A stretch of DNA of 64,000 bases, from positions 1 through 64,000 of the IMG/VR virus record IMGVR_UViG_3300009441_000008; one strand, 5' to 3'. This stretch comes from a virus. Under the pieces are notes generated by a model, which was given only the letters and a program-made list of their open reading frames with translations, searched no databases and was not told where the DNA came from. Positions 17,399 to 27,024 of the stretch are shown here, piece after piece (positions within the stretch are counted from its first letter, which is position 1; each line of letters opens with the position of its first letter). Made by a program: the position numbers and the translations under genes.

Positions 17399-18679
17399 TT
17401 ATATAGAGGGTGGATACGACGTAGAATTAACCAAACCTAACTGCCAATAAGTTTTACCACCTATTACCATACTTATGACTTGTGATGATCCTTCTACTAT
17501 GTGTATTGAATCTCCACCACCATATGGTGTTATTCCGTTCATAGTCCCATCCCAAGATCTAATATTCATTAGACTCTCAATTCTGTCTATTCTATTACAT
17601 AACGTACGGATAGGTTTTTCAATATCATCATCGTTAATTATTATCCCACCATATAAAAGACCAACAATTAACCACTGATTAATATTTTCGTCGTATGTTA
17701 AAACCGCCGAACCCGAGTCTCCCCCACTTGATGGGTAAAAACACGTGTCGCCGGTGGGTGTTGTGGATCCACTTGCCATTAGACTGAAAGTGTCGTTCAT
17801 CTTGGTCGTCACGTCTACCCCTTGTTTTTTATAGTTTATAGTTATTGATGATGCAAATTGATCTCTAAATAATTTAACCACTCCTTCACCTTTACCACCG
17901 GTGGTTCTTCCCGCACTAAAATATTCTCTACCATCTTCTGATAAATATTGATCCAATTCTGGTGTTGTTGCAAATCTTGGAGCTACATTCATTGTGTTTA
18001 TGTTGTGTTGTCTCCATGAAACATTGGGGTCTATCATTCCTTCATTAATTATTGCAATTGCACAATCAATATAGTTTGTGGGGGAACTTAATGGTTGGTA
18101 TCTTATGACTTGACCCACTGTAAAACCTAAATTAGACTTACCTGGTTCGTTAGGTTGAATCACGGGGTCGTTATGTACGTTGGTTTGTACACCCGATAAA
18201 TTTCTCTCTGAAGTAATCCACGCATCATTAACAAGTACATGATTATTACTAACCCCAACCAAATGATTTGTTTCATTATCTACAGCAATAAAACCTAATG
18301 TACCAACATAATTACTTAATTTACTAAAATTAGTTACAGATACACCACCCATTATAGGTCTATGATCATCTCTATTAGTTGGGTCGGTTGTTTGCCAAGT
18401 ATAAAAAGACGCGTCACACATTCCATATCCTTGAGGTCTTACAATACCTTCAACCACATCAGTTTTTAAAATTTCACCCTCATGAGTAATATTAGAAGGA
18501 ATTCTTTCGTCTACAGGTATATCATTTAAATCTTTCTTTTTAGATACGGTATAAACTAATGATTTTTCATTTGTTAATTTACCATTCACGGTTTTAAAAC
18601 CGTATCCCACAGAAACAACGTCTTCAGATGTTGATTCATTTATGGATAATGTTAATTGTTGTAGTTGTTCGTTATTCAT
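17399..18679 (-). CDS. Trypsin-like serine protease in the fibre cluster
   Basis: A 426-residue protein with a chymotrypsin-fold protease core. The likely triad is His147 (VGVSNNHVLVN), Asp205 (TNYIDCAIAI) and Ser322 (SSGGDSGSAV). The ~80 N-terminal residues contain no signal peptide. The last ~60 residues (DSIHIVEGSSQVISMVIGGK) form a small beta domain that could dock it to a virion. The gene starts 6 nt after the stop of the 1187-residue fibre gene, so it is almost certainly co-expressed late. Possible roles are fibre maturation, cleavage of host surface proteins, or release. Proteases of this class are rare in phage tail clusters. Confidence 0.8.
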   Translation of the reverse strand: MNNEQLQQLTLSINESTSEDVVSVGYGFKTVNGKLTNEKSLVYTVSKKKDLNDIPVDERIPSNITHEGEILKTDVVEGIVRPQGYGMCDASFYTWQTTDPTNRDDHRPIMGGVSVTNFSKLSNYVGTLGFIAVDNETNHLVGVSNNHVLVNDAWITSERNLSGVQTNVHNDPVIQPNEPGKSNLGFTVGQVIRYQPLSSPTNYIDCAIAIINEGMIDPNVSWRQHNINTMNVAPRFATTPELDQYLSEDGREYFSAGRTTGGKGEGVVKLFRDQFASSITINYKKQGVDVTTKMNDTFSLMASGSTTPTGDTCFYPSSGGDSGSAVLTYDENINQWLIVGLLYGGIIINDDDIEKPIRTLCNRIDRIESLMNIRSWDGTMNGITPYGGGDSIHIVEGSSQVISMVIGGKTYWQLGLVNSTSYPPSI

Positions 18680-18685
18680 ATCTTA

Positions 18686-21600
18686 TTAAGGTGTATGTAC
18701 ATATATGGTGTTATTCGCTGGTGTAGGATTAGGAGTTGCGTTTGGTGTACTTGTTGGATTTGGTGTTGGTGTTGGACACGTTCCACTCACATTAATCACA
18801 CCACGCATACCTGCGTGATTTACACATTGATACTGATATTGAGTAATTCCCACATCACATGGTACTTCCCATGTCAGTGTGTATGGATCCCCTGCATTCC
18901 ACGTACTCACCACATTAGGGAGTGGTGCTTCGTGCTGATCTAAACCATTAAAGTTAGTTATTTTTATTGGGTGTGTTTCAAGATCTGGTGCACTTCCCGT
19001 AACGTTTATTATTACTGTAGAACCACGATTAACATTGATACAACCAAATAAACCACCATTTCCATCTAAATCACTTGTTATGTATTTTCTGTCTGTGGTA
19101 TTAGTGTTACTATCGTACTCAGTCTCTACGTTTATATTGAGAGGTGCGGCTGATATACAACTTACAGGTTCTACTGTTGCCGTTGGTGTTGGTGTTGGTG
19201 CAACTGTTGATGTTGGTGTAGGAGTAGGTGTTGCGGTTGGTGTACTTGTTGGGGTTACAATTGAAAGGGTGTCAGGGTATATTGAGTCTTGTCGGTCATG
19301 AACCGTGTTCCCACTAATCCCTCTCTGAAGTCCGAACCTAAGATGGTATTCCTGTTGCCAATTCCAATTACACATGGACGTATATCGAGAACCGTATATA
19401 ACAGTTCCATTGGAGTCTCTATATTGTGTTATTACGTAAACGAAATTCGTGATCCCATCAACGGGTGTAGAAACAGTAATACTGAGAGGATTTGAAGAAC
19501 CATTTCCCTGTGAACAATCAGCAATAGGGTTATAGGTACCGACCTCAATCCAGTTCAATGTGTCGTCGTACTGATTTTGTGTGAGACTGTATGATTCTGA
19601 AACTTCAGTATACCATAAAGTTAATCCTGTAAGTGATGGTGTAAAATCTTGAACAGTACTAATATTTACAGTCGTTGTATACCCTGTAGGTGCAACTGTT
19701 GATGTTGGACTCGGGCTTGGTGTTGGTGTAGGATTAGGAGTACTTGTAGGTTCCACCGTTGCAGTTGGATCTGGTACGGGTGGGGTGTTGGTTTCTGTAA
19801 TATACAAATCTACCACGTCACTTGATGACAATGTATAATATTGGTATTGTCCACCAGGACCACTTCTAAGGTCAATCAAATTACTAAATGAGTATGTACC
19901 GAGTTGATTAGCTAAAGAACCGTTTAAGTAATACCACCCATAGTAAACCCCTCCACCTGTGGTTGGAATACTAATTCTTGCATTGTTGTAATCGGTGTCG
20001 AGAGTAATAACAGAATGGTGTGAATCACTATTTGGTTGTATTGTGTGTGTCCCCGAAGAATCAAAACTTAATCTATTAGACATTGCACCGTTTGACTTAA
20101 CCAATTTAAAGTCAGTTATTGAAAATGTTGATGATTGGTTGTAAACGTGTAATTTAAAACTACTGATATCTACAGTTTCCGTTGGTGTGGGGTTAGGGGT
20201 ACTTGTTGGTGCAACTGTTGATGTTGGACTTGGTGTAGCACTTGGATATGGTGTTGGTTCTACCGTACTTGTAGGTGTAGGATTAGGTGTTGCGGTTGGT
20301 GTACTTGTAGGTGTAGAACATGAGAACTGACTTACCGATGTTACTTGACTTAGTGCGTCCACACTAACCCATGTGTGACCTGATGCCACGGTAAGTGGAC
20401 CAGGTGTCATATATAAACAAAATCCTTCATCGGTAAATAGAGTACCTGATGAGTCACGATATATGGTGGCTCCAACTTCTACGGTGTTTCCATTTTCGAT
20501 AAATATATGTGGATACTGTTCATTCCCTTGGTTAGCTAAGACACCTGTAAGGTGTCCATCATTATCACACATCCACTGTGTCATTTCATTGAATGTTACG
20601 GTTTGATTATTAGTTTCGAATCTACCTCCAACATTACCATCTAAACTATTAGACTCAAAATAAGTTGCCACCTTAAGAATTCTTTCTAACGAGAGATTAA
20701 ATGTACTTGACGGTGTGGACTCCGGAGTCGATGTTGGACTCGGTGTACTTGTAGGTGCAACCGTTTCCGTTGGTGTTGGTTCTACCGTACTTGTTGGTGT
20801 GGGTGTTGGATCTGGTTCTACTGTTGGTGTAGGACTTGGGCTTGGTGTAGGACTCGGGCTTGGTGTAGGATTAGGAGTTGCGTTTGGTGTACTTGTAGGT
20901 GGATCAGGTTCTGGTGTTTGTTGTGGTGTTGCATTTGGTGTTGGTTGTGGTGTTGCATTTGGAGTACTACTCGGTGTGGGTGTTGGTGTTTGAGCAATAA
21001 CCTCTAATACCTGCTCGACAATCGGACCGGACGCACTACCTTCTCTAATAATAATTTGGTAAACCTCGTCGCCTTCTGTTAAACCATCTTCCACTGTTGT
21101 TATAGAAATTGAATCAGACATCGATAATGTTTCATTATATGTTGGTATTGTTCCTGAACCTGAAGGAATTACTCCTCCCTCAAAATCAGCAGCTACCGCC
21201 CAAGTCCATGGGTCAACGACAGCAACATCAACAGACCAGAAATATTCTGTTCCTGCAGGTACATGTTTGGTATTCAATATGTGATTAAATGTGGTACCGT
21301 CATAATGTGTTGATGAAAGTATCTCCCAAACCGATGTTGGTCCAGAAGTTGCAATTGGTGTTGGTTGTGGTGTTGCATTTGGTGTCGCAGTTGGTTCTGG
21401 TATATGATATCCCTCTAAGGTGGAAATTCTATCATTAAACGATTGTGAAACAATTAAATATGAAGAGGTAAAAGAATTAAACTCATCTCTAATTGATCCA
21501 CTCTCAATTTCTAATTTGTCTAAACGACCGACAATAAGGGATAGGTCCACTGGTGATTGAGTTGGGTTAGGTGTTGGTTGTGGAGGTAAATCCCCAATTG

Positions 21601-22249
21601 TAATCCATGAACCACTAACACTCTCAATCTTATTTAATCTACTCGAAGAAGAACCACTCTCAATTTCTAAAGAATCTAATCTATCGTTTGTGTTAAGGAC
21701 ATATGTTCCAAATGCGTTGTCATTTTCTGTGTCAACACTATTAATTAAATCAACTATTTCTTTAAATGAATCTTTGTCCGCATCAGAAGATAATAAAATT
21801 GCATCAATCCTACCTTTCTCAGTTTCGATTTGAGTAAGAAGTGATCCCGTCGCAATTTCTAAACCATCTAATGCATCTAATCGTATGTTTTGTTGAGTGT
21901 TAACTGTGTTATTTGATGAACTATAGGTGTTAAAATATTCACGTAACTCAAGTAACTCTTGGTCAGTCGCATAATAATCATTTAATGAACCTGTAAATAT
22001 TTCTATAGAGTCTAAACGACCATCTGCTGATGATGTAAAGGTGTTTAACGATGAAACGTTACCTATCAGAGTATCGACCGAGGATGTAATTGACGAACTC
22101 GCATATTGAGGTGTCAACACAGAATTGATTTGGTCTTTTATTGCATCTAATGTGGTTCCAAAGGTGGTCCCATTTATTACTATTGGTATAATACCACTCC
22201 CACTTGGGGTTAAACTTGAACTTAATTCTGATATTTTTCTAAATGCCAT
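18686..22249 (-). CDS. Giant modular tail fibre with Pro/Thr linkers and cupredoxin-like end
   Basis: A 1187-residue protein. Residues 1-50 ([20 protein letters not shown]) form a typical fibre attachment head. Residues 50-250 repeat [11 protein letters not shown]-type heptads, a likely trimeric coiled coil. From about 280 onward, folded beta domains alternate with low-complexity linkers of PTPT, TPNPTP and TSTVAPT units. One segment before the longest linker looks Calx-beta-like ([20 protein letters not shown]). The last module, about residues 1030-1165, carries H-P-I-K-I-T and then [11 protein letters not shown], the C-x-x-H-x-x-M copper-ligand pattern of cupredoxins. Its role is probably host recognition. 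The 11-nt gap from the upstream gene places it in an operon. Confidence 0.85.
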   Translation of the reverse strand: MAFRKISELSSSLTPSGSGIIPIVINGTTFGTTLDAIKDQINSVLTPQYASSSITSSVDTLIGNVSSLNTFTSSADGRLDSIEIFTGSLNDYYATDQELLELREYFNTYSSSNNTVNTQQNIRLDALDGLEIATGSLLTQIETEKGRIDAILLSSDADKDSFKEIVDLINSVDTENDNAFGTYVLNTNDRLDSLEIESGSSSSRLNKIESVSGSWITIGDLPPQPTPNPTQSPVDLSLIVGRLDKLEIESGSIRDEFNSFTSSYLIVSQSFNDRISTLEGYHIPEPTATPNATPQPTPIATSGPTSVWEILSSTHYDGTTFNHILNTKHVPAGTEYFWSVDVAVVDPWTWAVAADFEGGVIPSGSGTIPTYNETLSMSDSISITTVEDGLTEGDEVYQIIIREGSASGPIVEQVLEVIAQTPTPTPSSTPNATPQPTPNATPQQTPEPDPPTSTPNATPNPTPSPSPTPSPSPTPTVEPDPTPTPTSTVEPTPTETVAPTSTPSPTSTPESTPSSTFNLSLERILKVATYFESNSLDGNVGGRFETNNQTVTFNEMTQWMCDNDGHLTGVLANQGNEQYPHIFIENGNTVEVGATIYRDSSGTLFTDEGFCLYMTPGPLTVASGHTWVSVDALSQVTSVSQFSCSTPTSTPTATPNPTPTSTVEPTPYPSATPSPTSTVAPTSTPNPTPTETVDISSFKLHVYNQSSTFSITDFKLVKSNGAMSNRLSFDSSGTHTIQPNSDSHHSVITLDTDYNNARISIPTTGGGVYYGWYYLNGSLANQLGTYSFSNLIDLRSGPGGQYQYYTLSSSDVVDLYITETNTPPVPDPTATVEPTSTPNPTPTPSPSPTSTVAPTGYTTTVNISTVQDFTPSLTGLTLWYTEVSESYSLTQNQYDDTLNWIEVGTYNPIADCSQGNGSSNPLSITVSTPVDGITNFVYVITQYRDSNGTVIYGSRYTSMCNWNWQQEYHLRFGLQRGISGNTVHDRQDSIYPDTLSIVTPTSTPTATPTPTPTSTVAPTPTPTATVEPVSCISAAPLNINVETEYDSNTNTTDRKYITSDLDGNGGLFGCINVNRGSTVIINVTGSAPDLETHPIKITNFNGLDQHEAPLPNVVSTWNAGDPYTLTWEVPCDVGITQYQYQCVNHAGMRGVINVSGTCPTPTPNPTSTPNATPNPTPANNTIYVHTP
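20715..20993. repeat. Low-complexity repeat encoding longest Pro/Thr linker
   Basis: About 280 nt of degenerate GTTGGTGT/GGACTCGG-type units coding, on the minus strand, for tandem (P-T/S)n blocks of the fibre. Similar shorter blocks occur near 18730-18770, 19170-19260, 19690-19770, 20175-20310 and 21350-21400. The shared units make intragenic recombination and domain shuffling likely. Confidence 0.8.
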
Positions 22250-22259
22250 TGTATTGTTA

Positions 22260-23264
22260 TTAAAAAATTATAATGTCGTTATTTTCTGTTTCCATTATGT
22301 CGGAACTTACTCCATCAATTATTAGACTTTCATCATTGTATGGTAATATTGTTTCCTCACACTTTTCTTGACACTCAATAATGTCGTACATTGGTTTGGT
22401 TGACACAATATAGTGGTGTCTAACCTGTAATGCGTTTAGAGGTTCCTCAATATATTTGATTCTTTTTAAATTAAAACTCGTCACACCTTGGTGTACTCCA
22501 CCTGAACCTGTGGTTCCACCACCCCATGATTGGATAAATGGTTGAAAACCTCTTTTAGATGGTATGACTTCTTCCCAATTATCAATTTTATAGATAGGTC
22601 GACCATTTAGGTATATTTTTAATACACCCAATCTTGCATATCTTTCATCATTCCAATCTTTGTTTAACTCTTCAATGTATTGGTAATTTTCTGTCGCTCC
22701 TGAAAGGGTTACTGCTCTTGGATTAGTTATCGTAGATCCTGTTATCAAATCATTCCACCCACCAGAATTTTCAATTTCACACTCGGTGTGTCTTAAGTGA
22801 CGATCAAATACAATTGTTATGTTAAAATCCTTAGAGGTACCATTTTCACAAAGAATTGGGGTTACTCCCGAATCATGATAAAAAGTTTCTTTATATGATT
22901 CGTTAACACAACTACCCGAATATCTATATGCGTTCCATTCAATTTTTCCATCAGAAGTAAAACCAAAGGAAAGGTTATTATCGGCATATAAAGATTGTTC
23001 ATATTCGTCTCTTACACCAAAAAAATAAAACACACTACCAACGGACCACGGTAAGTCATCTCTATTAAAAACAAAATCAAGTGTCCACCCTTTTTCAGGT
23101 CGTCTTTCGATTATGTAATCACATAGATCCGTCCCACCATGTTTGTTTATCTCATACGCCCACGGCCTTACATCTAAGGTACTGTCGATAGGACAACAGT
23201 CACCCGCGAGTTTACTACTGCACTCAATTAAATTAGTTGTAAAACCTGTGATATCTAATGGCAT
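22260..23264 (-). CDS. Lectin/LamG-like virion protein
   Basis: A 334-residue protein with many Cys residues in the first 50 ([14 protein letters not shown]) and in the C-terminal part ([12 protein letters not shown]). The middle has a concanavalin-like beta-sandwich pattern: [41 protein letters not shown] and [16 protein letters not shown]. The last of these is a typical LamG-like final strand. It probably binds surface glycans as a tail-fibre or baseplate component. It lies directly upstream of the giant fibre in one operon. No enzyme motif is visible. Confidence 0.55.
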   Translation of the reverse strand: MPLDITGFTTNLIECSSKLAGDCCPIDSTLDVRPWAYEINKHGGTDLCDYIIERRPEKGWTLDFVFNRDDLPWSVGSVFYFFGVRDEYEQSLYADNNLSFGFTSDGKIEWNAYRYSGSCVNESYKETFYHDSGVTPILCENGTSKDFNITIVFDRHLRHTECEIENSGGWNDLITGSTITNPRAVTLSGATENYQYIEELNKDWNDERYARLGVLKIYLNGRPIYKIDNWEEVIPSKRGFQPFIQSWGGGTTGSGGVHQGVTSFNLKRIKYIEEPLNALQVRHHYIVSTKPMYDIIECQEKCEETILPYNDESLIIDGVSSDIMETENNDIIIF

Positions 23265-23278
23265 TTTTACTTTTCTAT

Positions 23279-23285
23279 ATAAATA
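23279..23285 (-). promoter_or_regulatory. Late-type TATTTAT box for lectin-fibre-protease operon
   Basis: TATTTAT on the minus strand, 14-15 nt upstream of the ATG at 23264. Likely drives 23264 through 17399. Confidence 0.45.
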
Positions 23286-23335
23286 GTAAAAACATTAGTT
23301 ATCTTCAGATAAAGAATTAAAATTATGTGTGGTCG

Positions 23336-24805
23336 TTACGTTATTGAATACCATACACGATCGACTACCAATCCAGTGGTCAAATCTACTCTCGTCAAAA
23401 GAAATCTATTTTCATCAATAGTTAATGCACTGTTTGAGAATTGTTGGTTAGTACCTTCTGTTTCTGGTTCCAAAGTATATCCCGATAAATATTCATGATA
23501 AACAAGTCCTACATTCTTTCCGGCGGTTCTTGTTAATATGGGAGTACCTATCGCACCAATAATTCCATTAGTGTATTGGAATGTTCTTCTGTACGCCATT
23601 GTTCTTGAAGGACTATTAGAGTAATTTACCATTACAGTATTTGCGGAGTCATTAACTTTTTCATCGAACCAAGTTTGATACTCAGTCCAACCCTGAGGAG
23701 TGTTGTCGTAAGGTACTGTTACTATTCCAACAGTGTAAAGTTCTTGATATTTAAGATAGTTGGTGTCCTTAACAACCTCAATGTGGGTTACAATTCCATC
23801 AGTACTTCTTATCAATGTCCATTCTCCATTTTGATTCTTAGCTATAAAGTGATACCTATCCCAAGAACTACCTTGTACGGGAGACATTCCGTCTGATGTA
23901 ACTACACCATCCATAATAGATGTTCCTATTGAGTCTTTATATATACTCATACCGACTGTCCAATCAGATATTGAATCCTCTTTAAATATAGATACGTCAC
24001 CAATAACAGATTCCCCAAACTCATCTTTGATAATTAAATCAATAATTTTCTCACTTGCTTGTTTTGATACACCACCAGCAAAGTGATAATGATTTCCTTC
24101 TAATTCGGGTGTGTTTGATTGAAGGGTTGGGTGCCACCCTGTTACGTTTCCGTTATTTTTATCATACAAATATGAATGAACGACAACTTCTTCCAAACTA
24201 CTTGGGTTTGTTTCGAATGTACCATATTCGGCAGTTCTAACTTTAAAGTCACCCCAAACTGTTTTGATGCTTTGACTTAATGTCCCATATCCGTTGTTGT
24301 AAATTTCCCCTAAACCATTATTGTCTAAGTCAAATTTTATACTGTAAGTTGAAGATGAAGGTGGTGAATCGGTTTCCCCACTAATGGTACTATGATCACA
24401 TATCATAAAGTAATGTATTTCGCCAGGAATTCCTGTGTATGTGAAAAGGTCGTTATTTAAAATAAAATTTTCATAATCATGGACTACATTTCCCTCACTG
24501 TCTAAAATATTAAAATGATCGGTAAATTCGTCATAGTTAAATGTCACCGTTAAACTTGAATAAATGTAATTTATATCATTAATTCTGTTATCAAACTCAC
24601 AAAGTTTAATATTTTCTATTGTAGAATCGTCATCACTTAAATCTTTTAATATAGGGGTATCAAACGTTATTGAATTAGTAAAATCCAACAATTTAGGGTC
24701 ATAGTCGTTATTAAACCCCGCAATTTCGTAGTCATAAGTCTCTGAATTATCGAGCTCTACGTCCACACTTATACCTAAATTCCTTAAAATATCCTGACTA
24801 TTCAT
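23336..24805 (-). CDS. Virion adhesion/baseplate protein, unknown family
   Basis: A 489-residue acidic, beta-rich protein (MNSQDILRNLGISVDVELDN). It contains repeated aromatic-Gly strands (IYNNGYGTLSQSIKTVWGDF, GNHYHFAGGVSKQASEKIID, RYHFIAKNQNGEWTLIRSTD) typical of fibre-like virion domains. An in-frame TTG 21 nt upstream would extend it, but that reading runs through the TATTTATAAG promoter box, so the ATG at 24805 is preferred. It is divergent from the plus-strand gene at 24859, with paired late boxes between them. Function is inferred from the neighbouring fibre genes only. Confidence 0.6.
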   Translation of the reverse strand: MNSQDILRNLGISVDVELDNSETYDYEIAGFNNDYDPKLLDFTNSITFDTPILKDLSDDDSTIENIKLCEFDNRINDINYIYSSLTVTFNYDEFTDHFNILDSEGNVVHDYENFILNNDLFTYTGIPGEIHYFMICDHSTISGETDSPPSSSTYSIKFDLDNNGLGEIYNNGYGTLSQSIKTVWGDFKVRTAEYGTFETNPSSLEEVVVHSYLYDKNNGNVTGWHPTLQSNTPELEGNHYHFAGGVSKQASEKIIDLIIKDEFGESVIGDVSIFKEDSISDWTVGMSIYKDSIGTSIMDGVVTSDGMSPVQGSSWDRYHFIAKNQNGEWTLIRSTDGIVTHIEVVKDTNYLKYQELYTVGIVTVPYDNTPQGWTEYQTWFDEKVNDSANTVMVNYSNSPSRTMAYRRTFQYTNGIIGAIGTPILTRTAGKNVGLVYHEYLSGYTLEPETEGTNQQFSNSALTIDENRFLLTRVDLTTGLVVDRVWYSIT

Positions 24806-24811
24806 ACTCTT

Positions 24812-24818
24812 ATAAATA
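24812..24818 (-). promoter_or_regulatory. Late-type TATTTAT box, 6 nt before ATG
   Basis: TATTTAT-N6-ATG on the minus strand. Forms a back-to-back pair with the plus-strand box at 24836. Confidence 0.5.
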
Positions 24819-24835
24819 TCTTTCAAAACATTTGA

Positions 24836-24842
24836 TATTTAT
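24836..24842 (+). promoter_or_regulatory. Late-type promoter GATATTTATAATAAAA
   Basis: TATTTAT on the plus strand, 16 nt before the ATG at 24859, in the same long context as the sheath and tube promoters. Confidence 0.55.
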
Positions 24843-24858
24843 AATAAAAGTATATTCT

Positions 24859-25590
24859 ATGAATAATTTTATAAAAGGGATAATTGAGGAGAAATTTACC
24901 TCTAAAAAACAACAACGTTTCTTCTACGCAAAGGCCAATGACGAGAGTTTGAGTAAGAAAGAAAGGGCTAAGTGGAAGAAAATGGCTGATAAACTGTCAG
25001 ACGACACTAACTTTGAAAAAATTCCTGAAGTTGCCGAAGAAGAAGGTGATGTGGATGAAATTGTTGATGCTAAAGGAAATATTCAACGAGGTGGTAAAGC
25101 AAGTGATGCAAATACAAAAGGTATAACATCAAGAAAAACCTCTAATCAAACAGCAAAGGGATATGCTGGTCAAATGGGAACACACGGTGTTCACGGAACT
25201 CACACATCATTAAGATATTGGGCGGAATCAGATATGAGTAAGTCTCTTGGTTATGACGACACATTAGGCGATGACGATAATTTTAAAGAAGCATACAAAC
25301 ATTTTACGAAGGAATTGAAACTTACCCACGAAGATGCGATGGTAAGACTTGAAAAAATGGGATATGACCAAAAACTACCTGAAGATAAGGTTAGGTTAGT
25401 TGAGAACCCAAAGAAATTCATGAAGGACTATATGGAAACCGTCTTAACAAAGAAAAATAGTGATGATGAAATTTTAACTAATGAAAAAAAAGACATTAAC
25501 CCAATCATTAAGAGACAGTTAAGTTCTTTGAAAACGACACTCGGTAAACATAAACTTACAATTGATGACATAAAAGAATATCTAAGTTAG
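24859..25590 (+). CDS. Virion-associated protein, probably head-internal
   Basis: A 243-residue, highly charged protein. The N-terminus MNNFIKGIIEEKFTSKKQQR is a short amphipathic helix like the capsid-targeting leaders of T4 internal proteins, and IIE-E fits the prohead-protease site pattern (I/L)xE. It is followed by RFFYAKANDESLSKKERAKWKKMADK, a Lys-rich helical motif common in phage structural proteins. A Gly/His-rich segment GQMGTHGVHGTHTSLRYW lies in the middle. The family is not recognised. An 8-codon upstream extension without ATG is rejected. The next gene starts 1 nt after its stop. Confidence 0.55.
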   Translation: MNNFIKGIIEEKFTSKKQQRFFYAKANDESLSKKERAKWKKMADKLSDDTNFEKIPEVAEEEGDVDEIVDAKGNIQRGGKASDANTKGITSRKTSNQTAKGYAGQMGTHGVHGTHTSLRYWAESDMSKSLGYDDTLGDDDNFKEAYKHFTKELKLTHEDAMVRLEKMGYDQKLPEDKVRLVENPKKFMKDYMETVLTKKNSDDEILTNEKKDINPIIKRQLSSLKTTLGKHKLTIDDIKEYLS

Positions 25591-25591
25591 A

Positions 25592-26083
25592 ATGAGTAAC
25601 AGTAAACTACAAAATAGAATTTTTAAATTACCCGATAACGTATTCAATTACATTCACGGTGTGATAACGTCGTTGAAGGACAAATCTGTTGTGGGTGTTC
25701 AAAGAGCGAAAGGTTTAATTAAAACCAGAAATGTTAGTTACAGTCAGTTAAAATCAATTATATATGATTTAAAGAAACCCGAACTAAAAGATAGTATCCA
25801 ATTTAAACTTATGGGTGGTGATCTAATGTTACAATGGGGAGAAACACATTTAAATGGTGAAAGAACTTTAATTAAGAATAATAAGAATTCTCAAAAGAGA
25901 GCAAATGAAATTGGTCAACTCAACGATATTAGACAAAATAGTTTTTTAAAGAAACACACAAAAAAAACAAGTGGTCGTGTTCCTACTAATATGTTGAAAT
26001 CTAATTCTGATAAAACTTCCGTCTCTTCAATATCATCACTTGGTATTTTTGAAGAGGTAGAAAGAATAAAAGGTTTATTATAA
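25592..26083 (+). CDS. Conserved-looking phage protein, unknown
   Basis: A 163-residue basic protein (MSNSKLQNRIFKLPDNVFNY). The first 100 residues form a helical domain with SYSQLKSIIYDLKKPELKDS. It ends in the amphipathic helix EEVERIKGLL, similar to INRIKELL at the end of the 248-residue protein two genes on and to FSRMKELMSKIK of the scaffold. This shared C-terminal helix may be a docking element for head assembly. The stop codon overlaps the next ATG by 1 nt (TAATG), so the two are coupled. Confidence 0.55.
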   Translation: MSNSKLQNRIFKLPDNVFNYIHGVITSLKDKSVVGVQRAKGLIKTRNVSYSQLKSIIYDLKKPELKDSIQFKLMGGDLMLQWGETHLNGERTLIKNNKNSQKRANEIGQLNDIRQNSFLKKHTKKTSGRVPTNMLKSNSDKTSVSSISSLGIFEEVERIKGLL

Positions 26084-27024
26084 TGGCAAGTCAAATACAA
26101 TCAATATCTGATAAATTTAGGGAAGACGCATTGGCAAGGAATGAGTATAAAAGTCTTAAATCCTATAACACAACACACCCCAACGCACTATCTGATGGTG
26201 ATGAATCGGGGAAAGGTGATAATAATGGAAAAATAGGTAGTAGTGTTGATATCCAAAGTAGGTTAGATGTTTTAGGTAGAAACACATATACAGAAACAAA
26301 TGGATACGGTACATCTCATGAAAACGCACTGTCTGATGGTGACGAATTAGGTCGGGGTGAAAACAACGGTAAAATTGGTACAAAATCAGACAATATCCAA
26401 AGACAAGAAAACGTTAAAAGAAACTCTTATAATATCGATAATGGTTATAGTGTTGGTCATCCCAACGCAATATCCGATGGTGATGAATTAGGTAAGGGTG
26501 AGAATAGTGGTAAAATCGGTGGTTTGAGTGATATTAACACCCGAACAGACAATACAGGTAGAAACACATATACTGAGGCGAATGGATACGGTACTTCTCA
26601 TGAAAACGCATTATCTGATGGTGATGAACTGGGTAAAGGAGAAAATAACGGAAATGTTGGTGGTTTAACAGATATTAATACTCGAACAGATTTAACCAAT
26701 AGAAATACATATAACGACTCAAACGGATATAGTTTGGTACATCAAAATGCATTATCGGATGGTGATGAATTAGGTAAAGGAGAAAATACAGGAAATGTGG
26801 GTGGTTTAACAGATATCAACACAAGAATAGATAACACAGGAAGAAACGCTTACAACGAAAGTAATGGATATGATTCCACACACCAAAACGCATTGTCTGA
26901 TGGTGATGAGTTAGGTAAAGGTGAAAATAACGGTAAAATAGGTAGTTTAACGGATATCAACACTCGAGTTGACGGTGTTAATAGAAATTTCTTTTCTGAA
27001 ACTAAAACATACCCCGATTTTTAA
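26083..27024 (+). CDS. Virion protein built of six ~47-residue tandem repeats
   Basis: A 313-residue protein. After a 20-residue leader it consists of six repeats of 46-47 residues, each running roughly (N/S)YN-x-x-NGY-x-x-x-H-x-NALSDGDELGKGENNGKIG-x-x-x-DI-x-TR-x-D-x-x-x-RN. The core NALSDGDELGKGENNG is nearly invariant and rich in Asp, Glu, Asn and Gly, as in metal-binding or beta-solenoid turns. It ends FFSETKTYPDF. No enzymatic motif. It is translationally coupled to both neighbours and probably a structural or decoration component. Confidence 0.65.
   Translation: MASQIQSISDKFREDALARNEYKSLKSYNTTHPNALSDGDESGKGDNNGKIGSSVDIQSRLDVLGRNTYTETNGYGTSHENALSDGDELGRGENNGKIGTKSDNIQRQENVKRNSYNIDNGYSVGHPNAISDGDELGKGENSGKIGGLSDINTRTDNTGRNTYTEANGYGTSHENALSDGDELGKGENNGNVGGLTDINTRTDLTNRNTYNDSNGYSLVHQNALSDGDELGKGENTGNVGGLTDINTRIDNTGRNAYNESNGYDSTHQNALSDGDELGKGENNGKIGSLTDINTRVDGVNRNFFSETKTYPDF
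26140..26990 (+). repeat. Six tandem ~140-nt coding repeats
   Basis: Direct repeats within the gene at 26083, unit about 138-141 nt, most conserved over the codons for ALSDGDELGKGEN. Wobble positions differ, indicating old repeats under protein-level selection. Confidence 0.75.

Noticed and set aside
20715-20993. Plus-strand ORF rich in Val-Gly (VGVGVGV)
   Set aside because: It is the antisense shadow of the Pro/Thr linker repeats of the fibre gene on the minus strand.
20715-20993. Possible CRISPR-like array
   Set aside because: Units are short, degenerate, without spacers of constant length, and lie in frame inside a coding sequence.
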